This document shows, piece by piece, positions 7,207 through 15,759 of a stretch of DNA of 64,000 nucleotides. The position numbers and the translations under genes were made by a program. The stretch is from the NCBI GenBank assembly GCA_964538065.1, contig CAZIDG010000011.1:1-64000 (forward strand). Reading direction: 5' to 3'. The stretch comes from G963664225 sp964538065. Its GTDB lineage: Bacteria > Verrucomicrobiota > Verrucomicrobiia > Limisphaerales > UBA1319. The notes below the pieces were generated by a model that worked only from the letters and a program-made list of their open reading frames with translations, was not told the origin of the DNA and made no database searches. Positions within the stretch are counted from its first letter, which is position 1. Every line of letters begins with the position of its first letter.

Positions 7207-9177
7207 TTACCTGCTTGATTCCTTCTCTAAGTGCACACGGATTAAACCAAAGAAGGTATACGGATCCACCACCTCTATCTGCGCCTCAGGATGCCTCTCT
7301 CTCAGGATCTCGGACACGCGGGCATACCATCCGGGCGATTTCAGAATGCTCCTTGCCCACAGAAATGCAGGGCCTGTACGCGGCGCCAGCGCACGTTGCG
7401 CAATGATGTTGGCAGCCGCCTCTGCCTGGTCGGGTAAATCCACTTCGGGACATGTGGGCATTCCACCCAGCATTTTGGGGCCATCTTCAAAATGTGTTCC
7501 TGCTCCATCGGGTGAAAAATGCTGGTATGCTTCGTATTCCGTGGTCGTGGAGCTCCCCCCGGATCCGTCCAGAATAAAACCGGTGATCGATATATCCCAT
7601 TGTCGATAATAACGCTCACAATGCCGCCTCCATGCATCCAATCCCGGTGGAAGTTTGGATTCCGGTCGCACAGTCAGGGCGCGCGCATTGAGATAACCCG
7701 CCCCGGAATCGCCTGCAATGAACCAATCATTTGTGGTGGCCATCCTTCGGGCAAAGACCATCGCCTGCGGTGCACGATCAGCCAGGTTGGGGTTGAACGC
7801 CCACCCCACCGGCACTTTTCCCAGGGATGGATCCCGCATGAAGGCAGGCACTGCTTTGTATAGCCATGCTGCCGAATCATAATCCCCCCCATAGTGTCCC
7901 ACATAGAGGATCGGCTTGACCTTTTGTTCAGATGTCACAAAACCCCTTCGCTCCCAGTCCTTTATGGTGGACTTTGAGGCATGTTGAGGATATTTGCCCG
8001 CCAGCGGGTAGTGCTGGAAAAACGATGCATTTGCCATGGCGGAGAGTCCTGCGGCATCCGCCTCCATGTATCCATTGTATTGGGATATGAGACGTCCGAA
8101 TTCCCATTCCGTGGGAACGCCGCCATGTTTGCCGCCAACCCCGCCATGGTCTGTATATTTGTATGGCCAGGGTGGGAAACCGCCCACTTTGATAATCCCT
8201 CCGTGACGCGCCCTTGAGATGGCCCCCATCACCTCCAGAAACACCGTGCGGTCCAATCCCATCGGTTGGTCAGGATCGTCATTTGGCTTTTCGTCCCCCC
8301 AGGGTGAAAGGTCAAAAAAGAAGGCCTTATGCGCCATAAAATAGTCCTGGTTGCACAGCGTGTGCAAATCCACTCCCCCATTGGTGGCGTTTCGGAGCCA
8401 GTGACTATCGATGTAATAGCCTGCATAGGCAGGATTGCACTTGGGCAGGTATCGTGCCAACGCCCATCGGTAAACATCCGCTTTGGCACTTCCGCTGGAG
8501 GGCAGATCAACATCCGGTATCCGGCCTTTACCCGTAAATTTGGATGTCCCATCAGGCTGGACCAGCCACACCTTGACCGGGATGCCTTTGCTTTGCGTAA
8601 GCCGTTGAAACAGCGAATGGGGCGATGAATCGAACCTCACCGGCAACAATTTGTCACACCCGGCAATCGTCGAAGCCGCATTGGCAGTCGCCGGCACGGC
8701 AGAATCATACACCACTAATCCATGGTATTGTCCCCTGAATGTGTCCAGAATCGCATCCAGGGAAGGCAAGGGTTCGATCGGTGCATTTTTAAGCCATCCG
8801 TCTTCGTTTTTGAGCCAGTCGAACCAAAATTGATCGGTATCAACACCAAATTCCGTGCAATAGAAGACATACAAACGGGCACGATCGCCATTGGCCAGTC
8901 CTTGAAGAGCCGCCAATACATGCCAATCATCCCAGGCCTTCGTAAGTGCCAGCCGGTCGTTCAGGTTCACCTTCCTCCATGGCCGGGCATCAAAAGTGTA
9001 AACGGTCGAAGAAACGGAGCCTGCCCCTCTTTCAGCGCTCGCCCATGTCTTCTCCCCAGGCGATCCAATTCCAAACAGGAGGCACAGCAATAAACAAAGA
9101 GAATGGCCACCACTCCTTGTGAAGAGGCTCAAGCTCCAAAACTTGAAGCCCGCAATATGCTTTTGTTTTTCAGTCAT
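7207..9177 (-). CDS. Large secreted protein, GxGYxYP-like
   Basis: I start translation at 9177 (MTEKQKHIAGF), giving 656 residues. A longer frame extends to 9411 but would overlap the divergent exosortase gene and lacks signal-peptide character. After a basic segment there is a hydrophobic stretch (CLLLCLLFGI) ending near WASAERG, consistent with export. The middle contains VKPILYVGHYGGDYDSAAWLY and FIAGDSGAGYLNARAL, resembling the putative glycoside-hydrolase-associated GxGYxYP proteins; the N-terminal part (TFDARPWRKVNLNDRLAL, then ALQGLANGDRARLYVFY) fits the same group. It ends 142 bases upstream of the LacI gene on the same strand. The family call is tentative and I infer no specific reaction. 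Confidence 0.55.
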   Translation of the reverse strand: MTEKQKHIAGFKFWSLSLFTRSGGHSLCLLLCLLFGIGSPGEKTWASAERGAGSVSSTVYTFDARPWRKVNLNDRLALTKAWDDWHVLAALQGLANGDRARLYVFYCTEFGVDTDQFWFDWLKNEDGWLKNAPIEPLPSLDAILDTFRGQYHGLVVYDSAVPATANAASTIAGCDKLLPVRFDSSPHSLFQRLTQSKGIPVKVWLVQPDGTSKFTGKGRIPDVDLPSSGSAKADVYRWALARYLPKCNPAYAGYYIDSHWLRNATNGGVDLHTLCNQDYFMAHKAFFFDLSPWGDEKPNDDPDQPMGLDRTVFLEVMGAISRARHGGIIKVGGFPPWPYKYTDHGGVGGKHGGVPTEWEFGRLISQYNGYMEADAAGLSAMANASFFQHYPLAGKYPQHASKSTIKDWERRGFVTSEQKVKPILYVGHYGGDYDSAAWLYKAVPAFMRDPSLGKVPVGWAFNPNLADRAPQAMVFARRMATTNDWFIAGDSGAGYLNARALTVRPESKLPPGLDAWRRHCERYYRQWDISITGFILDGSGGSSTTTEYEAYQHFSPDGAGTHFEDGPKMLGGMPTCPEVDLPDQAEAAANIIAQRALAPRTGPAFLWARSILKSPGWYARVSEILRERHPEAQIEVVDPYTFFGLIRVHLEKESSR

Positions 9178-9295
9178 TTTGACACTCTTGGAACCCATGA
9201 AGGGCAGCATGAAAACTGGCCGTGACTTTGGCAAAGAAAAATCCACGCCCGTGCAAAATTGTTTCGTAGAAACCGTTTGCAGGCCAAGGGGTAAT

Positions 9296-9305
9296 CTGGT
9301 ACCAG
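9296..9305. promoter_or_regulatory. 10-base perfect palindrome in divergent intergenic region
   Basis: CTGGTACCAG lies between the divergent GxGYxYP-like gene and the exosortase gene, 54 bases upstream of the latter. It could be an operator for a dimeric regulator, but position and symmetry are the only evidence. Confidence 0.25.
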
Positions 9306-9358
9306 TTTGATTTGTATTATTCATTGGTGATGAGTTCGTCTCATTTGCCGGATCAGGT

Positions 9359-11083
9359 ATGCCAGACACGTTTAACGACAAGACCAGGAACATAGCGTCC
9401 ACCACGACCACGCCCCCACAAGGAAGTCAGTCTGCGGGAGCATCAAATGCATTGGGTGGGCGCCCTGCTTTGCCCGTCTGGATTTACCTTGGAGGTGGCT
9501 TGTTGTTGTTGGGGCATGTGCCAGTATTGCTGGCCTTTTTTGCCAACCTGTGGGGTAAACCTCATTACCAATTCTTCCCGCTGGCCATGTTGGCGTCCGC
9601 CTTTCTTGGATATACCGCCTTGAAGCGCATGCCCAATCCCTTTGAAGCCAGCAATTCCTGGGCATCGGGCTGTCTCCTGGGCGTGGCTTTGGCGCTATTG
9701 GGCCTCAATATTGTCATGTGGTCACCATGGTTGGGAGCCATCGCCACCTTGTTCAGCTTGCTGGGGTGCATTTTATGGCTGGGAGGCTGGCCGCTCCTTT
9801 GGGCGTTGTTCCCGGCCATTCTCATGCTGCTTACCATGATCCCGCCCCCCCTCAGTTACGACATGCGGTTGACGCTCGGATTGCAGCGGCTTGGGGTGCG
9901 TTGGAGCAGCACTTTCATGGATTTGCTCAACATCCCGCACACCATTCTGGGCAACACCATTGAAATTCCGGGACACCGCCTGCTGGTCGACGAAGCCTGC
10001 AGCGGCATTAATTCCGTGCTTTCCGTTTCGGCGTTCGCTCTCTTTTTCGGCATGTGGCGCAAACGAGCGGTTTGGAAAATCATCATCGCCATGGTAACGG
10101 GCCTGGCGTTTGTGTTGATGGGCAACCTGGTGCGCATCATGTCGGGTGCCTATCTCAAATATTTTGAGAACATCGATATTTTGAGCAGCTGGAAGCATGA
10201 TCTGAGCGGTTTGATTCTTTTTGCCATTTATCTGGGATTGGTCGTCAGCTTTTACCGTCTTCTCGATTTCTTCGGATGGTTTGTGAATCAATGGTGGAAA
10301 CGACGACGACGCTCCCTGGGTGTAAGTGACGATTCCGATGAGGTTGAGGATGCATCCCCCTCCATCTCCGCCCCCAGCGTGGGACATCGTGTTTTTTCAC
10401 CCGTGGTCGTTTTTGGCGCCGCCATCCTATTTGCAGCAGTGGGCGTCATCCATGGCTATCAAACCTGGACCCAGCGAGCACGCCTGATGCAGATGGCCAA
10501 GATCGACATACTCCCTGCCGCCTTGAAGGGCGGTGGCCAATTCGATTTGCCGGTTGATGTCGGCCCCTGGCACCGCATCGAAATGAAGGAGAAAAAGGCT
10601 CAGCGCCTGGAAACCATCGCCCAGTACTCCCATTATTGGGCCTATCAAAATGGCCCCATGGTCGTCTACGTAGCCTTGGATTTCCCATACCAGGAGGCCC
10701 ACGATTTGACCGTGTGCTATGTCAATTCAGGATGGATCGTCAGCGACCGTAAACGTCTGGCAACCCCTCCTCAAAAGATGACGGGGCAGACGCAACAGGT
10801 CGAAGCGGAGCAACCTTTCATGCAGCTGCGCATGGAAAAACCGCCGCTGGTCTTTGGATCGCTCTGGTTTTCACATCTCAATACGGTGGGCCAGTGGGTT
10901 GATCTGCCGGATCGCTTTGCCAAGCCTGATCCACACCCCACTTTCCAGGTGCAGCTCCTTGCCTATAACTATTCGGCCATCGACGACAGCCAGATGCAGG
11001 CCCTGACAGACTTGTTCCTGCAAGTCCGCCAGACCCTGGGACAACAGATCATGGCAAAACTCAATGGGAGCAACAAACCATGA
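9359..11083 (+). CDS. Exosortase with C-terminal EpsI-like domain
   Basis: A 574-residue membrane protein. Residues about 35-310 hold eight or so transmembrane helices. The exosortase catalytic residues are visible: Cys in LLVDEACSGINSV, Arg in GNLVRIMSG and His in SWKHDLSG. Exosortases are membrane cysteine transpeptidases that process proteins with C-terminal PEP-CTERM-type signals. After another helix (about 352-372), residues about 373-574 form a soluble region (FDLPVDVGPWHR, MVVYVALDFPYQEAHDLTVCYVNSGW) resembling the EpsI/DUF3485 domain that in many genomes is a separate or fused exosortase partner. The stop overlaps the start of the next gene (ATGA), so the two are translationally coupled. 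No protein in this window carries an obvious PEP-CTERM tail. Confidence 0.85.
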   Translation: MPDTFNDKTRNIASTTTTPPQGSQSAGASNALGGRPALPVWIYLGGGLLLLGHVPVLLAFFANLWGKPHYQFFPLAMLASAFLGYTALKRMPNPFEASNSWASGCLLGVALALLGLNIVMWSPWLGAIATLFSLLGCILWLGGWPLLWALFPAILMLLTMIPPPLSYDMRLTLGLQRLGVRWSSTFMDLLNIPHTILGNTIEIPGHRLLVDEACSGINSVLSVSAFALFFGMWRKRAVWKIIIAMVTGLAFVLMGNLVRIMSGAYLKYFENIDILSSWKHDLSGLILFAIYLGLVVSFYRLLDFFGWFVNQWWKRRRRSLGVSDDSDEVEDASPSISAPSVGHRVFSPVVVFGAAILFAAVGVIHGYQTWTQRARLMQMAKIDILPAALKGGGQFDLPVDVGPWHRIEMKEKKAQRLETIAQYSHYWAYQNGPMVVYVALDFPYQEAHDLTVCYVNSGWIVSDRKRLATPPQKMTGQTQQVEAEQPFMQLRMEKPPLVFGSLWFSHLNTVGQWVDLPDRFAKPDPHPTFQVQLLAYNYSAIDDSQMQALTDLFLQVRQTLGQQIMAKLNGSNKP

Positions 11084-12522
11084 TTTCTTTTTTTAAATGG
11101 ATTTTTCAAAGTTGGTGGGCAAGCGGCGTGCTCCAACGTCTGGCTCCCGGCCTGCCAGCCGCCATCGTGTGTCTCGCATGGCTGCCTTTCGCCTATCTGA
11201 TCCTGGGTTGGACACCGGTTCACATGAAAGGTCATTATATCGAGGTGGCTAACGCCGCCCTGAATGGGACCAATTACGAGACCGCACGCGTCGCTTACGA
11301 ACGACTCATTCAGCTCAGTCCCAAAGACCGGGATGCGTACACCTTTGGTCTTGCCCGCAGCATTATGGGGTTGGGCCGCACCAATGAAGCCCTTGCATTG
11401 TTTGATCGTTTGATGCCTCAGGATGCCCCCGGCTATCTTCCTGCCCGCATGTATGTGGCGCGTCAATTGACCTCCATTTCCAACCCTCCCCCCGAAGCGC
11501 TGAGCATGGCCTTGACTCACCTTCGCATGATCAAGGCCTTTGAACCTAAAAACACGGAGGCCATTGACCAGCTTGCCCAACTCTACCTGCGCATCAATAA
11601 GTATGAGGATGCCAAGCGCGAGTTGCTCGAGTTGGTGGGCAGCCGGCCGGATTTGTCCCTTTCCCTGTCTGCAGTCTGCGCTGCCTTGAATGACGATGAC
11701 GGTTCACGCAAATGGGCCGAACGCGCCGCAAGTCATTTTCAAACCCAGGTTGAAGTGCGTCCTGGCAGTGTCGAGATGCGCCTCAAGCTGTGCGATTCCA
11801 TGCTCCTGCTCAAACGATATGCCGATGCCTTGTCCATCGCCCAGGAAGGATTGAAACGTTTCGGCGGACCAGGCTGGAGGCTCATGGTGTCACGCGTCTG
11901 TTCGACCTGGCTGGCCGCGCTGCCCGACAACAAAGACACCATGGCGAACCGCTTGGAGCTGGTGCAAATTGGCCTGCTCAACAACCCGATGAACGAGCCC
12001 CTCCTGCGGGAGCTGATCCGGATCTCGCACATGGAGGGCGCTCAAGGAGACACGGCCCGAAGCACCCTGACAGGTTTTCTCGCCGAAGGCAAAGGCACCG
12101 CATTGCTGCATGTCTGTCTGGGCCTGGATGCCTGGGAGCGCCAAAAAACCGACTTGGCTCGCGAGCATTTCTCCGTCGCTTTCTCGCTTACACCCCAGAT
12201 GCCCACGGTCGCCAATAACATGGCCATGATCCTGATCATGAGCACCCCTCCCGATCCCGATCGTGCCCTGAACATCATCAATGCCGTGCTGGATAAGTAT
12301 CCTAATGCCGCCATCTTTCACGAAACACGGGGACAAATCCTGGTCAAATTGGGACGATGGCGCGAGGCGCTCCTGGATCTTGAATTCGCTCTTTCGAGTT
12401 CCAAGGGTGGCGCGGGCCTGCATCGAGCCATGGCCGAAGCCTGTGATAATCTGGGCATGAAGGAGCTTGCGGCCAAACACCGCGAGTTGGCGTCAGCCCC
12501 TGCCACAACCACGGCCCAATAA
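11080..12522 (+). CDS. TPR-repeat membrane-anchored protein, exosortase partner
   Basis: A 480-residue protein starting inside the exosortase stop codon. One N-terminal transmembrane segment (about residues 22-44, PAAIVCLAWLPFAYLILGW) is followed by tetratricopeptide-like helical repeats. Examples are NYETARVAYERLIQLSPKD, NEALALFDRLMPQDAPGYL, NTEAIDQLAQLYLRINKYED and GRWREALLDLEFALSSSKG. TPR domains are protein-interaction scaffolds. Coupling to an exosortase suggests it helps present or assemble sorted proteins or exopolysaccharide components on the periplasmic side. There is no hairpin of note in the 39 bases before the convergent cutC gene. Confidence 0.75.
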   Translation: MISFFKWIFQSWWASGVLQRLAPGLPAAIVCLAWLPFAYLILGWTPVHMKGHYIEVANAALNGTNYETARVAYERLIQLSPKDRDAYTFGLARSIMGLGRTNEALALFDRLMPQDAPGYLPARMYVARQLTSISNPPPEALSMALTHLRMIKAFEPKNTEAIDQLAQLYLRINKYEDAKRELLELVGSRPDLSLSLSAVCAALNDDDGSRKWAERAASHFQTQVEVRPGSVEMRLKLCDSMLLLKRYADALSIAQEGLKRFGGPGWRLMVSRVCSTWLAALPDNKDTMANRLELVQIGLLNNPMNEPLLRELIRISHMEGAQGDTARSTLTGFLAEGKGTALLHVCLGLDAWERQKTDLAREHFSVAFSLTPQMPTVANNMAMILIMSTPPDPDRALNIINAVLDKYPNAAIFHETRGQILVKLGRWREALLDLEFALSSSKGGAGLHRAMAEACDNLGMKELAAKHRELASAPATTTAQ

Positions 12523-12561
12523 TCCAAATCCAGGTTGCCCCAGCCCCATAATGCTGCGGCG

Positions 12562-13308
12562 TCATTGATCCAGCATGCGCCTCACCAGGGCAACGGCCTT
12601 TTCGTCCGTTGCCCCAAACCGGTCCTCGGGCGGCGTAAGCGATCCGCCAAAGGATACTTGGGGACGACCGCGCGTGGATCCATCAACCGCCGATGTCGAA
12701 AGTGATGCATGTACTTGACTGCATCCACTGCGTTCAACGACGTCCTTCAGGGTAAAACGATTGATTCCTCCAGCCGGCAAAATCTCAATCCGTCCCGCAG
12801 CCTGTTCAATAAACTCGCGAATGCGAACTGCCCCATTGTAAGCGCTTGCCTCCTGACCCGACGTCATGACCCGGCGCACCCCCAACTCAATGAGTTGTTC
12901 CAGGGCTTTCTGGGGATCGGCCACGACATCGAAGGCTCTGTGAAACACCACTGTCCGTCCCTGGGCGAGCGAGACGATTTGCCGACAGCGCGGAAGATCA
13001 AGGGTCCCCTCGGATGTCAGAATGCCAAAAGCAATCCCATCGGCCCCTTGTTCCAGGGCCATCTCAACATCCCTTTGCATGACGCAAAACTCCGTGGCGC
13101 TATAGCAAAATCCACTCGCACGCGGACGGATCATCGATAGGATCGGTATCTGCACACGCTGACGTGCTTCCTTCAAGGTTCCAGCGCTCGGAGTCAGCCC
13201 TCCCAACATCAAGGCACTATTCAGCTCAACACGATCCGCTCCAGCAGCTTGAGCCGTCATGCAATCCTCCACCGAGGCCGCACAGATTTCCAGGATGATC
13301 CTTGCCAT
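12562..13308 (-). CDS. cutC: CutC family protein
   Basis: A 248-residue cytosolic TIM-barrel protein. The N-terminus ILEICAASVEDCMTAQAAGADRVELNSAL, the conserved IPILSMIRPRASGFCYSATE, GADGIAFGIL, FHRAFDVVADP and the late ILPAGGINRFTL are the CutC signatures. The family was first described as copper-homeostasis proteins, but the biochemical role is unsettled and copper binding is disputed. Length matches the family (about 245). It is convergent with the TPR gene and transcribed away from the AraC regulator, so it appears to be a single-gene unit. Confidence 0.88.
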   Translation of the reverse strand: MARIILEICAASVEDCMTAQAAGADRVELNSALMLGGLTPSAGTLKEARQRVQIPILSMIRPRASGFCYSATEFCVMQRDVEMALEQGADGIAFGILTSEGTLDLPRCRQIVSLAQGRTVVFHRAFDVVADPQKALEQLIELGVRRVMTSGQEASAYNGAVRIREFIEQAAGRIEILPAGGINRFTLKDVVERSGCSQVHASLSTSAVDGSTRGRPQVSFGGSLTPPEDRFGATDEKAVALVRRMLDQ

Positions 13309-13459
13309 GTCTTTATATCGCCTTGAACGTTAACCAAGTCTGATACCCTATGACACCACCCCAATGACAAATGCATAACACACTATTATTCAGTGTGTTA
13401 CACTTATTTCATCTCATGCTACCCGAAGTGAACTCAATAAGCCCACCCTGCCTAGCCCC

Positions 13460-14398
13460 TCACAGGGCTCGCAGTCGAAATTGCCGTGGGGACAATCCCA
13501 TGACTTTCCGGAATTGTCGGGTGAAATAATTGCTGTCGCTAAATCCCACCTTGAAAGCGATATCCGTAATGCTGTCTTTTTCCGATGCCAGCAGTTTTGC
13601 TGCTCGATTGATCCGCAGTTGTATGAGATAGGCGATGGGCGTTTTGTCGGTGGCAGCCTTGAAGGTCCTTAAAAAACTGCGTTTGGACATACCCGCCTGA
13701 TTGGCCATATCGTCCAGATTTATCTCCTGATCGTATTTGGTTTCCAATTGGCTGATGGTTTCGCCAATCCGCAGCAAGGCACGCGAGTCCGGATTGCGGC
13801 TTTGGGCATAGCACCTCGAGAGATTCCCCATGAGCAGCATGAACATGGCGGTGGCCATAAAGGCAAAACCAGGCGCACGCGCCTTGAGTTCCTTATCCAG
13901 ATGATCAATGAGCCCGACCACCACCCCCAACTCGGCTGGCGCAAGGTGAAGACGACTCTTGAATTTATGACGCCGACGCCAGGCTGGTTCAAGCGTGTAC
14001 AGGGCGTGGTAACCCGGCAAGGCGGCCAGGTCCTTCAAGTCCATTTGCAGCTTCTGCGGCTGAAACAACAAATTGATCAGCGATAAATTATCAAGCCCCT
14101 CGTAGTGGTGCGGACGGTGTCCGCTTATGATGAACACATCCCCTGCCGCCAAAGGCCATGATTCCGAACCAGTAACATGCATCCCTTTGCCGCCAAGGAT
14201 CACGACCAGTTCGGAAAACTCGTGTGTGTGCGGTCCAAAAGGTTCTTGAGGATTGCGTCTTTCAACAGCGATTGGAAATCCATCGCTATGAAACCATTCC
14301 TCTGTTTTCAGCATCCGATGCATATGACGTACGTCACTCACAGTATGTCCATCCCCAAGTTGCCCGTATGTTGGCACCATTGTGCTTGTCTGTGGCAT
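13460..14398 (-). CDS. AraC-family regulator with cupin domain (RhaS/RhaR-like)
   Basis: I start at the ATG at 14398 (MPQTSTMVPTYGQ), 312 residues; a TTG at 14413 is possible but less likely. The N-terminal cupin (about residues 55-130) shows GPHTHEFSELVVILGGKG and AAGDVFIISGHRPHHY, a sugar-sensing fold. The C-terminal pair of helix-turn-helix motifs (about 215-312) reads INLDDMANQAGMSKRSFLRTF and ITDIAFKVGFSDSNYFTRQF, ending LSPRQFRLRAL. The gene is divergent from rhaA with about 70 bases between, so it most likely activates rhaA-rhaT-lutABC in response to L-rhamnose. Ligand and activation are inferred from neighbourhood. Confidence 0.83.
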   Translation of the reverse strand: MPQTSTMVPTYGQLGDGHTVSDVRHMHRMLKTEEWFHSDGFPIAVERRNPQEPFGPHTHEFSELVVILGGKGMHVTGSESWPLAAGDVFIISGHRPHHYEGLDNLSLINLLFQPQKLQMDLKDLAALPGYHALYTLEPAWRRRHKFKSRLHLAPAELGVVVGLIDHLDKELKARAPGFAFMATAMFMLLMGNLSRCYAQSRNPDSRALLRIGETISQLETKYDQEINLDDMANQAGMSKRSFLRTFKAATDKTPIAYLIQLRINRAAKLLASEKDSITDIAFKVGFSDSNYFTRQFRKVMGLSPRQFRLRAL

Positions 14399-14467
14399 TA
14401 TCGTCAAGGACAACCCCCCTTTTGTTGCCTAAACTGACCAGACTAAGAAAATTCCAATATACAAGAT
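14399..14467. promoter_or_regulatory. Divergent control region between araC-type gene and rhaA
   Basis: These 69 A+T-rich bases must carry the rhaA promoter and, if the regulator acts here, its binding site. TTGCCT at 14425-14430 could be a -35 element, but no well-spaced -10 follows. I cannot define a regulator half-site by eye. Confidence 0.35.
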
Positions 14468-15736
14468 ATGCCGACACCGCAACAGATTGAGAATGCATAC
14501 CAACTGGCCCGCGAACGTTTCGCCGAGTGGGGAGTCAACACCGACGCCGCCATGGCACAGTTGAAAAAGGTCTCCATTTCCCTCCATTGCTGGCAGGGGG
14601 ATGATGTGGGCGGTTTTGAAAACATGGGCAGCGATCTCGGTGGCGGCTTGGCGGTGACCGGCAATTATCCCGGCAAGGCTCGCACCCCGGAAGAACTGCG
14701 TGGCGATTTTCTCAAGGCCACATCCATGATCCCCGGCAAACATCGCCTAAACCTGCATGCCTGCTATGCGGAAACCGGTGGCATCAAGGTTGATCGCAAT
14801 GAAATTGGCCCTGACCAGTTCAAGAATTGGATGTCTTGGGCCAAAACCAACAAGATCGGTTTGGATTTCAATCCAACCTATTTTGCCCATCCCAATGCCT
14901 CTGAAGGCCTTACACTCTCGCACCCCAACAAAGCCATCCGCAAATTCTGGATTGAGCACGGTATCCGTTGCCGCGAAATCGGTGCTGCCTTCGGTAAAAC
15001 CCTCGGCAAGAGTTGCTTAACCAATTTGTGGATCCCGGATGGTTACAAGGATATCCCGGCAGACCGCAAAGCTCCTCGCGAACGTCTTCTGGAGTCCCTG
15101 GATGCCATTTTTGAGAAAAAGATCGATCCCAAGTTGAACGTGGATTCCGTTGAGGGCAAACTCTTTGGCATCGGTTCCGAGAGTTATGTCACCGGATCTC
15201 ATGAGTTCTATCTTGGCTACGCCATTACCCGCAACAAATTGGTCACCATCGATACCGGTCACTATCATCCTACGGAATCGCCAGCCGACAAGATTTCCTC
15301 CGTCCTGACGTACCTGCCGGAGATTGCCTTGCACGTAAGCCGTGGCGTGCGCTGGGACAGCGATCACGTTGTCGTGTTGAACGATGATTTGCAAGCTCTT
15401 GCATTGGAATTGGTTCGTGGCAACTATCTCAATCGGGCACGCATTGGACTCGATTATTTCGACGCCAGCATTAACCGTGTGGCTGCCTGGGTCATTGGCA
15501 CACGCTGCATGTTGAAGGCCCTGATGAATGCCCTCTTGGAACCCGCCTCCACCTTGAAGAAAGCCGAGGCCACGGGCGACTTTACTTCGCGGTTGGCACT
15601 CATGGAAGAACTCAAGACTTTGCCCATGGGCGCCGTCTGGGATTATTATTGCCAACAGTCAGGGGTGCCGGTTGGCGAAGCCTGGCTTGCTGAAGTGAAG
15701 CAATACGAAAGTGAAGTATTGTCAAAACGCCAATAA
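14468..15736 (+). CDS. rhaA: L-rhamnose isomerase
   Basis: A 422-residue cytosolic enzyme that interconverts L-rhamnose and L-rhamnulose using divalent metal. Family signatures are clear: VSISLHCWQGDDVGGFEN near residue 35, HRLNLHACYAE, ENMGSDLGGGLAVTGNYPG, FGIGSESYVTGSHEFYLGY (about 236-254), the metal-site TIDTGHYHPTE and RWDSDHVVVLNDD. Length agrees with RhaA (about 420). It heads a plus-strand operon with rhaT 23 bases downstream and then lutABC. Rhamnulokinase and rhamnulose-1-phosphate aldolase are not in the window, so the pathway must be completed elsewhere. Confidence 0.95.
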   Translation: MPTPQQIENAYQLARERFAEWGVNTDAAMAQLKKVSISLHCWQGDDVGGFENMGSDLGGGLAVTGNYPGKARTPEELRGDFLKATSMIPGKHRLNLHACYAETGGIKVDRNEIGPDQFKNWMSWAKTNKIGLDFNPTYFAHPNASEGLTLSHPNKAIRKFWIEHGIRCREIGAAFGKTLGKSCLTNLWIPDGYKDIPADRKAPRERLLESLDAIFEKKIDPKLNVDSVEGKLFGIGSESYVTGSHEFYLGYAITRNKLVTIDTGHYHPTESPADKISSVLTYLPEIALHVSRGVRWDSDHVVVLNDDLQALALELVRGNYLNRARIGLDYFDASINRVAAWVIGTRCMLKALMNALLEPASTLKKAEATGDFTSRLALMEELKTLPMGAVWDYYCQQSGVPVGEAWLAEVKQYESEVLSKRQ

Positions 15737-15759
15737 AAATGTAGTCAATCCCCCATACT

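Noticed and set aside
9178..9411. N-terminal extension of the GxGYxYP-like frame
   Set aside because: It would overlap the divergent exosortase start, and the signal peptide only makes sense from the Met at 9177.
11890..12480. Long minus-strand frame (196 residues) over the TPR gene
   Set aside because: Antisense shadow of the TPR protein, without motif or ribosome binding site.
15017..15655. Long minus-strand open frame (212 residues) inside rhaA
   Set aside because: It is antisense to a clear L-rhamnose isomerase and has no family features; it mirrors the codon bias of the real gene.
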